Of a stretch of DNA of 64,000 nt, positions 50,691 to 57,531 are shown piece by piece; within the stretch, counting starts at the first letter, position 1, and each line of letters begins with the position of its first letter. The stretch is from CAYRHN01 sp964424115 (GTDB lineage: Bacteria; Chloroflexota; Anaerolineae; Anaerolineales; Anaerolineaceae): assembly GCA_964424115.1 (NCBI GenBank), contig CAYRHN010000001.1, positions 124,001-188,000 on the forward strand, given 5' to 3'. The position numbers were made by a program, and so were the translations under genes. The notes under the pieces were generated by a model. The model was not told the origin of the DNA. It saw only the letters and a program-made list of their open reading frames with translations, and did not search any database.

Positions 50691-51837
50691 TCTACGACAT
50701 ATTCTGTTGTTCGGATGTTTGTTGATGCTGATATCTTCCTCGGGCTGCGGTCCGGCGCAAGATAGGCACGTAGTAAACATTGAAGGATTAAACAGTAACG
50801 ACAGCCTGCTGTTTACCAGGGCTGCTCCGGGGTGGAACTTTGAATTTCCGCGGGATCACGGCGCACATGCGGAATTTCAGACAGAATGGTGGTATTACAC
50901 CGGCAATTTGAACACCAAAGAAGGCCGGAGATTTGGATTTCAATTAACTTTCTTTCGACGAGGATTGCAGCCTCCATCTTTGGAAGCGCTGCGAAGTTCG
51001 GTTTGGGCAGCCGACCAGGTATATATGGCACACTTCACGATCACAGACGTGGAAGCGGGAAGCTTTAAGTATTATGAAAGATTACAACGAGGCGCAGCCG
51101 GATTAGCCGGGGCGCAGGCCGAAAACGGGTTGAAAGTTTGGCTGCTTGACTGGTTGGTGGAGCAGACTGCTGACAAAGAATACCGTTTGAATGCCGCGGA
51201 AGGCCAGATGACCCTGAATCTGGATCTCTTAGATGCGGGCGGGGTCGTTTTGCAGGGAAATGAAGGATACAGCCAGAAAGGCAGACAGCCCGGCAATGCT
51301 TCGTATTATTATTCCATGCCGCGCCTGGATGCCAAAGGAACCCTGGTAATTGAGGGGGCTACGTATCAGCTTGAGGGGGACATCTGGATGGATCACGAAT
51401 TTTCGACCAGCGCGCTGGAAGAAGATCAGGTCGGGTGGGATTGGTTCGCGCTGCAACTGGACGACGGCAGTGAGCTGATGCTGACAATCTTGCGCAACAC
51501 GGACGGTAGCATAAGCGAGTTTTCTCAGGGGTTGATGATTCGGCCGGACGGCAGCTTGCAGAGGCTTACACAGGAGGATGCCAGCATTCAAATTCTGGAT
51601 ACCTGGACCAGTCCCGTAAGCGGGGCGGTTTACCCTGCTCATTGGCGGATCCATGTGCCGGGCGAAGATTTGAACCTGGAGGTGACTCCGTTGGTTGAAG
51701 ATCAAGAACTGCGTGTATCCATTACGTACTGGGAAGGAGCGGTATCGGTCAGCGGCGAGCGGAAAGGTATGAAAGTTAACGGGTACGGTTATGTGGAGCT
51801 GACTGGGTACGCTCACTCGATGCAAGGCAAGTTGTAG
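50683..51837 (+). CDS. AttH/CrtC-like lipocalin-fold lipoprotein
   Basis: 384 residues. A hydrophobic signal peptide ends SSGC (Cys22), a lipobox-like site. FPRDHGAHAEFQTEWWYYTG is the key motif of the CrtC/AttH family (PF07143/PF17186), two lipocalin-like barrels; GDIWMDHEFST and WDWFALQLDDGSELM are also typical. Most relatives are AttH proteins that work with the ABC transporter of the same operon, not carotenoid hydratases. The partner ligand is unknown; export or insertion of lipoproteins or lipids is inferred. Ends 6 bases from the convergent next gene. Confidence 0.87.
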   Translation: MNNLRHILLFGCLLMLISSSGCGPAQDRHVVNIEGLNSNDSLLFTRAAPGWNFEFPRDHGAHAEFQTEWWYYTGNLNTKEGRRFGFQLTFFRRGLQPPSLEALRSSVWAADQVYMAHFTITDVEAGSFKYYERLQRGAAGLAGAQAENGLKVWLLDWLVEQTADKEYRLNAAEGQMTLNLDLLDAGGVVLQGNEGYSQKGRQPGNASYYYSMPRLDAKGTLVIEGATYQLEGDIWMDHEFSTSALEEDQVGWDWFALQLDDGSELMLTILRNTDGSISEFSQGLMIRPDGSLQRLTQEDASIQILDTWTSPVSGAVYPAHWRIHVPGEDLNLEVTPLVEDQELRVSITYWEGAVSVSGERKGMKVNGYGYVELTGYAHSMQGKL

Positions 51838-51843
51838 GTGGTT

Positions 51844-52881
51844 TCAGGCGGAGATTGGAGCCAATAAAATCCCGCACGCGCGCAGGGCGCTCAAAGCGCG
51901 CAAAGTCACATAGGGGTTGGGGCTTTTCTTAGAACCATAACTGCCCCAGGTTTTCCCCTGGTAATCATATTCCAACGCCCACTGGCCATTAGGATCCGCT
52001 TTGTCCAGGATCAGTTGAATGGCATGGGACAGGCGTGGATCGGAACCGGCACCCAGGCGGGCTAATGCGTCCACCAATTGCAGTAGATCGGTGATATAGA
52101 AAACCGGAAAGCCAAATTTCCACCAGTTGGGACTTGGGCGAGGGGCTTCACCGTGGGGATATTCGGCGGCAGCGGGGTCAATCCCGAGGCAAAATTCAAT
52201 TCCCCGGTGGATAGCCTGTCGGATGAGCGGCGTGCGTTGAGAAGTGGGGATCTTGCCTAAGGCCAACAGGATCTTGACCCCTCCCCAGGCGCAGGGAGCT
52301 TTCAGATTGGGGCCGCAGGCAAAATCAGGACCGCAGTGGTAGGCATAATAGCGCACGGGGGCATTTTTATCTTCAACAGGGGCGATACCGTCTCCGGTGA
52401 CGCTTCGGGCCATCCATTCGATCGCGCCTTGCAGGCGGGGATCCTGATACCCCATTTCCATTATGGACCATAGAAGATTACCCTGCAAGCAGGGAATGGT
52501 TCCAGAAGGCGCTCCATTGACGCTGAATTGACCACCTGCAGCAAGGGCGTGATCAAGCATGTAGGAGCAGGCGCGTTGAAGCCGCTGATCTTCGGATACC
52601 TGGGCGCCTAATTGAGCAAGGAGTATGAGTGACCAGACGCCGCTGCGGTATTTTGGGTTATATCCTGCTCCGGGAACTTCCCAGTACCCATCCGGATGCA
52701 TATGGTCGAGGATGCGCGAGATCGGGCCAGACTGGTGGGCTTGCTGGCGGACGATCTGCAAATTTGGGTCATCATCCGCCGCATCTGAAAGCTGGCGCAA
52801 GGCAAGATAACGGATCGAGGGATCCTCGCTGTGGATCAAACGCGAGGCAGACTCATTCAGGGTTTGAATTGAGACAGCCAT
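51844..52881 (-). CDS. Terpene cyclase/prenyltransferase-fold (alpha-toroid) protein
   Basis: 345 residues, helical repeats of an alpha/alpha toroid. Segments such as HMHPDGYWEVPGAG, QGNLLWSIMEMG, GGVKILLALG and DPNGQWALEYDYQGKTW resemble the QW-like repeats of the squalene-hopene cyclase/prenyltransferase superfamily. No DXDD cyclase motif is visible, so terpene cyclisation is doubtful. Cys/His residues (YHCGPDFACG, CAWGG) might bind metal. No signal peptide. It stands alone, divergent from the WYL regulator. Function unknown. Confidence 0.72.
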   Translation of the reverse strand: MAVSIQTLNESASRLIHSEDPSIRYLALRQLSDAADDDPNLQIVRQQAHQSGPISRILDHMHPDGYWEVPGAGYNPKYRSGVWSLILLAQLGAQVSEDQRLQRACSYMLDHALAAGGQFSVNGAPSGTIPCLQGNLLWSIMEMGYQDPRLQGAIEWMARSVTGDGIAPVEDKNAPVRYYAYHCGPDFACGPNLKAPCAWGGVKILLALGKIPTSQRTPLIRQAIHRGIEFCLGIDPAAAEYPHGEAPRPSPNWWKFGFPVFYITDLLQLVDALARLGAGSDPRLSHAIQLILDKADPNGQWALEYDYQGKTWGSYGSKKSPNPYVTLRALSALRACGILLAPISA

Positions 52882-53056
52882 TTGACACCTGTATGGAAGG
52901 GATAATTAGATTATGGTGCGGAAAAACCCGGATGTCAAGATGTGAAAAAAGAGGGTCGGCGGGTGAGCAGCGTTGCGAATTCGGGGTACCTGATGTATGA
53001 TTCATAGGGATCCAATCCGATTTACTACGATCCTCGATGAGGAGGGACTGGCATCT

Positions 53057-54142
53057 ATGAAAAGAGATCTGGATGACCAAACAAGCAGCCTGTGGTTGGT
53101 GGTTCAGCGCTGCCTGGCTATACTTCGATGTATGCGGAGAGGGCCAGCCAGCGGAGAGACCCTGATGGAAGAGGTGGACCGGCTGGTTGGGCCGCAGGCT
53201 TATTCGAGCGAGGAAAGCGCGCGAAAGCGAGCCTTCAAACGGGACCGGGAGCATCTGCGCAATGAGCTTCAGGTGGAGTTCAGTTATGATCCCTGCAATC
53301 GAACCTACCAGTTGGAGGATCCAGGCCCATTTGGGCAGATCGATCTTTCGGAAAGCAGCCTGGCGACGGTGGCTACCTTGGTCATGACCTTTAAAGGCCC
53401 GGCAGAAGGGGGACTGGCGGCGGTACAATCCTTGTTAAACGACCTTTTACGGTCTCTGCCGCCAGAAACACGGCGGAGATTGGAATCGATCCGTCCAGGC
53501 ATGGAGATCGATCTGCTGACGGTGATCGACCCTTCCCACATCAGCGAACGGGTGTGGAAGACCATCCAGCGGGCAATCGACCAGCGTCGGCGGCTGGGAT
53601 TTCACTCCTGTTCCCCGCGGCACGAGGATGGATTACGCTATTACGAGGTGGCGGCGCACCGGCTGCGATTCCGAAATGGGCACTGGTACCTGGACGCCTT
53701 TCCTTTCTTTGCGCGGCACGCAGATGGAACGCAAAGGTCCATAGAGGAGCAGCGCACCTTCAGGTTGAGCTATATTTGCGACGATGACGCGCTGCAAGTG
53801 TTCCCGAGCAGAGTGCCGGAATCGCTGCGCCGCCCATTGCGACACGTGGTTCATTATCTGTTATTACCACCCCTGTCCAGGGGAAGCATTAGCCGGCATT
53901 TCATGGATATGCAAATCACCATGCTGCCGGATGGCTGCGCGGAAGTGACGGGGTATTCCGAGAATGATTGGGAAGCTGGACGCATCCTGCTCAGTTACGG
54001 GGAGCAATGCATCGTGAAAGGGGGGCCGGAGATCCATAACGTGATCCGGGAGAGGGTGCGAAAGATGGCTGAAAATTATGGTTTTGTGAAAAAAAGCGAG
54101 GGGGTGGCCCTTATCGACGGTCCCGAGGATGACATACAATAA
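53057..54142 (+). CDS. WYL-domain transcriptional regulator
   Basis: 361 residues from the ATG at 53057, with GAGGAGG about 10 bases upstream; an upstream in-frame ATG at 52997 would give 381. The N-terminal helix-turn-helix region (about 10-75, ending KRAFKRDREHLRNEL) is followed by a WYL domain (about 170-250) with RFRNGHWYLDAF, containing the WYL-type core, and a C-terminal WCX extension. Such proteins bind DNA and sense ligands, often regulating DNA repair, CRISPR or defence genes. It ends 81 bases before tRNA-Val and the accessory island; a role in controlling that island is possible but not shown. Confidence 0.85.
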   Translation: MKRDLDDQTSSLWLVVQRCLAILRCMRRGPASGETLMEEVDRLVGPQAYSSEESARKRAFKRDREHLRNELQVEFSYDPCNRTYQLEDPGPFGQIDLSESSLATVATLVMTFKGPAEGGLAAVQSLLNDLLRSLPPETRRRLESIRPGMEIDLLTVIDPSHISERVWKTIQRAIDQRRRLGFHSCSPRHEDGLRYYEVAAHRLRFRNGHWYLDAFPFFARHADGTQRSIEEQRTFRLSYICDDDALQVFPSRVPESLRRPLRHVVHYLLLPPLSRGSISRHFMDMQITMLPDGCAEVTGYSENDWEAGRILLSYGEQCIVKGGPEIHNVIRERVRKMAENYGFVKKSEGVALIDGPEDDIQ

Positions 54143-54172
54143 ATATATAAATAAGAACAAGGGACTGCAAGC

Positions 54173-54204
54173 GCCTGGCAGATACCAAGGGGAATCTGCC
54201 AGGC
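54173..54204. terminator. 11-bp hairpin without T tract between WYL gene and tRNA-Val
   Basis: GCCTGGCAGAT (54173-54183) pairs with ATCTGCCAGGC (54194-54204) around a 10-base loop. Downstream AGTTGATTTAATC is only mildly T-rich. Confidence 0.6.
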
Positions 54205-54223
54205 AGTTGATTTAATCTATAAG

Positions 54224-54297
54224 TGGGCGGAACAGGGCTCGAACCTGCGACCTCATCTGTGTAAGAGATGCGCTCTAACCGACTGAGCTACCCGCCC
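54224..54297 (-). tRNA. trnV-TAC: tRNA-Val (anticodon TAC), CCA not encoded
   Basis: 74 bases: acceptor GGGCGGG/TCCGCCC (one G-T), D arm GCTC/GAGC, anticodon stem CATCT/AGATG with loop CTTACAC, variable AGGTC, T arm GCAGG-TTCGAGC-CCTGT, discriminator A. The DNA continues CTT, so CCA is added later. Reads GUA/GUG. The gene borders the accessory island on its 5' side. Confidence 0.96.
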
Positions 54298-54308
54298 CAA
54301 AACGTGCA

Positions 54309-54440
54309 CATTAGTAGCACTTTTGAAGAGTAATGTGGTCGTTTTGGGGGTTTGTTAAGAAAACTGACTTGACGTGTAATGTGGTCGTTTTGGACGAATA
54401 ATGTGATCGTTAGATTTGAAGGGAATGTAGTCGTTTTTTT
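54309..54440. repeat. Iteron-like direct repeats with about 23-base spacing
   Basis: GTAATGTGGTCGTTTTGG occurs exactly twice (54330-54347, 54376-54393). Degenerate copies are at 54399-54411 (TAATGTGATCGTT) and 54423-54440 (GAATGTAGTCGTTTT), and a weaker one near 54309-54324 (AGTAGCACTTTT). Starts fall near 309, 331, 377, 399 and 423, a step of 22-24 (one step of 46). The block fills the space between tRNA-Val and the island; the stretch 54299-54536 holds no gene. Such arrays form transposase binding sites at the ends of IS21-type elements or plasmid iterons; no transposase is present. Confidence 0.8.
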
Positions 54441-54536
54441 TGGTCGGCCGAACTCCTTTCTGGAGAAGTGATTATTGTATAAGCCCGATTCATTTTCGGA
54501 AAAATTGAAAAATAATCCTAAAAATAAATTTGGTCA

Positions 54537-55628
54537 TCACTTCCTGATCTGTTTAATCTTAGAAATTATAGCACCAAGAAATTTCTTGAGGTCAATCGAG
54601 ACCCCAAAAATTCCTGGCTTTAATTCAACAGATGAAATAACCTCTTCGGAGAAGCCGGTCGCTTTAGTTGTTTCTTCAATATGCCTAAATAATTTTGGGT
54701 TTTGTTGAGCCAAGAATTGGTTAAAGACGGTTTCGCGAAATCCAGTATCGCTGTTCCAAATAATATTGGTTAGATCACTGAAGGTAGTAGTATTTTTTTC
54801 CATGTCTGTAAAAGATAAAAATGAAGTTCTCCACAATAACGCATTAGAAAAATTGCTACTTGCGCAATTTGCTCCGTTAAAACAGCAGTGGGACAGGAGA
54901 GCACTATCGAAATTGCAATAACCGCAATCAGCGTTGGTGAACAGTCCCTGTGGGAAATAAGCCCCTTGAAATGCGACCCCATGACAAGTGCAATTACGCA
55001 AATCTATCTGACAACCTTTTGCTCCTATGAATTTGGCATTATAGAGATTTCCGCATATAGTGGTTAAATGACATTCGGAATAGCTTAAATCAACTTTGCG
55101 AAGATAAACTGGCGAATGGTTATTACCGATGGTGAGGCCACTTATGTCTACGCCCCGCAGGTCATCTTCTTCGAATGCTGGAAAGCCAGTTCCCTTAAGA
55201 ACCTTATTCCACTTTCGCAATTGTTTATTAAGTACCAGGTTTTCTCGATCGTTATTTTGAAAAATATCTAACAGGATTCTTTTTAGTCGAGGGTGATCCT
55301 TCTCAATCATCCGCCATCTAGCTCTGTATAAATACACGTCAAACATAGTGTCCCCACCGTAGAGACCATGTTCACTGTGTGCATAATCAGATAGATATAT
55401 TCTCGGCCACGGCGATTCAAATTCGCCATTGGCTTCCACAATTATATCGCCGAAAGCATTTTCGCCGTCAGGCAATTTTAATTTACCGTTTTCAATTGGA
55501 TAATCTCTTTGAATTGAATCATTGAGTCGGTTATATTGATCTTGAGTAATATATTTTATTGTGCCAGCCCATGTGTTCCATGCCTCAGCTGCTTCTTCTT
55601 TGCTGGAATATGCACGAGTGCGTACCAT
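54537..55628 (-). CDS. Pentapeptide-repeat protein of the accessory island
   Basis: 363 residues from an AT-rich gene. The N-terminal 145 residues are unrecognised and charged. Residues about 150-275 are pentapeptide-like repeats (DLRGVDISGLTI, YLRKVDLSYSEC, YNAKFIGAKGC, LRNCTCHGVAFQGAYF, NADCGYCNFDSALLSHC, SNFSNALLWRTSF), forming a right-handed quadrilateral helix, unusually rich in Cys. The C-terminal 90 residues are charged with a weakly hydrophobic end. AGAGG precedes the ATG. No gyrase-type Qnr signature; function unknown. Not an obvious partner of the nearby restriction gene. Confidence 0.78.
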   Translation of the reverse strand: MVRTRAYSSKEEAAEAWNTWAGTIKYITQDQYNRLNDSIQRDYPIENGKLKLPDGENAFGDIIVEANGEFESPWPRIYLSDYAHSEHGLYGGDTMFDVYLYRARWRMIEKDHPRLKRILLDIFQNNDRENLVLNKQLRKWNKVLKGTGFPAFEEDDLRGVDISGLTIGNNHSPVYLRKVDLSYSECHLTTICGNLYNAKFIGAKGCQIDLRNCTCHGVAFQGAYFPQGLFTNADCGYCNFDSALLSHCCFNGANCASSNFSNALLWRTSFLSFTDMEKNTTTFSDLTNIIWNSDTGFRETVFNQFLAQQNPKLFRHIEETTKATGFSEEVISSVELKPGIFGVSIDLKKFLGAIISKIKQIRK

Positions 55629-55691
55629 AGTTATATTTCCTCTATCAATTCACGAATTCTCAATAATCCATAATTCAAGATTTGAACATCT

Positions 55692-55946
55692 TCATTTTAC
55701 TGCCCTCTCCAAATTCAACGCCAGCAGTCTGGACAGGATCACCTCGTCGCTCAGATCATCCGGCCAGCCGTAGGCTGCAAACACAGCCCGGTCCAGCTTG
55801 TCGTGCGCCAGGTCAAGCCAGGTGGGGCGCTGATTTATACAGCCCGGTCAGCGTACCGCCGCTTTTGAGCGCGTTGTCGCGCTTTTCGACCAGTTCGTGG
55901 GCCGCCTCGGCGATGGCCTGCACGCGCGGGTGCAGGCCGAGCGGCT
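55692..55946 (-). pseudogene. Remnant of an MmeI-type enzyme C-terminus
   Basis: On the minus strand this region translates as VQAIAEAAHELVEKRDNALK, a short deleted stretch, TLTGLYK, then after a +1 shift RPTWLDLAHDKLDRAVFAAYGWP and onward to LLALNLERAVK-stop. It matches the last 100 residues of the intact MmeI-like protein at 57532 with clear but imperfect identity (about 75-80% by eye over the DNA). The first 820 residues are absent, about 10 residues are deleted and the frame is broken. It begins at the very stop codon (55945-55947) of the WD40 gene. Confidence 0.85.
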
Positions 55947-57465
55947 AGGGTGCCCCAAAGTCAAAGACCGCCAGCCAATAGTTGGTGTAACCTCCAGAAT
56001 CTTCCTCAAACAAGGCGGCCAGGCTGCTGCCTTGCGGCGACCAGGCCAGGGTGCCAAAGGTCTGCCCGTCGCGGCTGATGCGGCGTGGAGCGCCCTGGCC
56101 GATTGTCTCTACCCACAACTGCCCGCTTTTATCCACATAGGCCACGTGGCTGCCGCCCGCCGAAAGCTGCCCCGGTGTGGTGCCCCGGAAAGCGGTCAGT
56201 TGTCCACTTTGCGGTTCGAGCAGTTCGTTATTCATCATCAGCAGAAATTGGCTGTCTGCCGACCAGATCAGCCAGCCTTTTTGTTTGACGCAGCCATATT
56301 CTTTGGCATGGAAAATGACCTGGGCCGTTTGCAGATCGAGAACGTAGGTGCCTTCTTCGGCCAGCGGCGCTTTCGGCTTGAGATTGGCGGCGTCATGCGC
56401 CACGGCCAGGTACCGTCCATCCGGCGAAAAAATGAGTACGCAAGCATTATCAAACAATCCATCTGACGAGGGCAGGTTCGGGGTGGCAAAAAAAGCCTTT
56501 TTGGGGTCGTATGCGGCGATCCCGTCGCCTTGATTATAGGTGATGACTTGCAGCAAGGTTCCGTCGGATGTCCATCTGATGGCGCGCATATAATCGTATT
56601 CAGCCGGGGAAACGAATTCACTGCCGTCCAGGCCGAGAATATCCACACCGGCAACCGCGATTTGGCGGCCGTCTGGCGACCAGGCCAGGTTGCGCACATT
56701 GAAGCTGGGATGCAGTTCGTGTAAGACTTCGAGGGTGGCAGCGTCGAAGATGTTGAGCTTTGTATACTCGCCCACCGCCAGCATGCTCCCATCCGGTGAC
56801 CAGGCGAGGAGATTGGTGTTGCTCACGCGGCCAATGATGCCGACCTTCCAGCCTTCCAGCGTGGGGGTGGCGCTGAGGGGAAGGGTGGGGGTGCGGGTGG
56901 CTGGAACAGGGGTGGGGCTGCGGGTAACCGCCGCCGCCAGGGTGGGGCCAAATTGGGTGGGTGTTAAACTGGGGAGAGGGCTGACCTGGGGCGTGGCCTG
57001 GGGAGCCGCGCCGCCACCGCCCGCGGCCAGCAGAATGATCGCCAGCACGACCAGCGCCGCCAGCCCAACCACCAGCCAGGCAGGCTTTTTGGCTCCCAAT
57101 TGGGCGCGGATCTTTCCTTCCACGGAGGAGGTGAGGGTGAAACGTTCTTCGACATAGGTAAGTTGGTCAAAAAAGATGCGCCGGGTATCTTTGCTGCCCC
57201 AGGCCTGGCGCAAGGCGGCCAGGGAACGTTCTTCCTCCCCCGGGGCAACGCCCAATCCGCGGATGATCTCCCAGCAGGCTTCCACCGTCCAGGCTTTTTC
57301 CAGCCCGGCAGACTGGATGCTCTGCAAGCGTTTATACAGGCGTTCGTATTTGGCCCGCTGCGGGGAAATATTGCCGAGCATTTTCTTTAAAACGTCGGGG
57401 GTCAACTGCTTGCTTTCCAGCATAGCCTGGGTCACTTTGAGCATTGCAAGTAATGGATCTTCCAT
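55945..57465 (-). CDS. Membrane-anchored WD40-like propeller protein
   Basis: 506 residues. A helical N-terminal domain (1-125) is followed by one membrane helix (about 131-149), a Pro/Thr-rich linker (about 155-205) and a WD40/TolB-like propeller (about 210-506) with WSPDGSMLAVGEY, WSPDGRQIAVAG, FSPDGRYLAVAH and WSPQGSSLAALFE. The helical domain is probably cytoplasmic and the propeller outside. It resembles sensor-like proteins of Anaerolineae with a death-domain-like or effector helical front, but no enzymatic motif is seen. It sits 66 bases downstream of the MmeI-like gene and its stop joins a decayed fragment of such a gene. Confidence 0.8.
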   Translation of the reverse strand: MEDPLLAMLKVTQAMLESKQLTPDVLKKMLGNISPQRAKYERLYKRLQSIQSAGLEKAWTVEACWEIIRGLGVAPGEEERSLAALRQAWGSKDTRRIFFDQLTYVEERFTLTSSVEGKIRAQLGAKKPAWLVVGLAALVVLAIILLAAGGGGAAPQATPQVSPLPSLTPTQFGPTLAAAVTRSPTPVPATRTPTLPLSATPTLEGWKVGIIGRVSNTNLLAWSPDGSMLAVGEYTKLNIFDAATLEVLHELHPSFNVRNLAWSPDGRQIAVAGVDILGLDGSEFVSPAEYDYMRAIRWTSDGTLLQVITYNQGDGIAAYDPKKAFFATPNLPSSDGLFDNACVLIFSPDGRYLAVAHDAANLKPKAPLAEEGTYVLDLQTAQVIFHAKEYGCVKQKGWLIWSADSQFLLMMNNELLEPQSGQLTAFRGTTPGQLSAGGSHVAYVDKSGQLWVETIGQGAPRRISRDGQTFGTLAWSPQGSSLAALFEEDSGGYTNYWLAVFDFGAP

Positions 57466-57531
57466 ATTCCGGGGTTCCCTTTCGAGAAAGAAATATGCGG
57501 GTAAAAGATTGGTAAATCAATCTCGCGGCGG

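Noticed and set aside
50683..51837. Carotenoid 1,2-hydratase (CrtC)
   Set aside because: It has a lipoprotein signal and sits in an ABC transporter operon with no carotenoid genes; AttH-like is the better call.
54224..54297. tRNA-Val 3' end as an attachment site of the island
   Set aside because: The island lies at the 5' side of the tRNA, no integrase is present and no repeat of the tRNA end was noticed.
54309..54440. CRISPR array
   Set aside because: Repeats are 13-18 bases, spacing is 4-28 bases, copies are degenerate and no cas gene is present.
54537..55628. Qnr-type gyrase-protection protein
   Set aside because: The pentapeptide block is short and Cys-rich, with long non-repeat domains on both sides, unlike Qnr.
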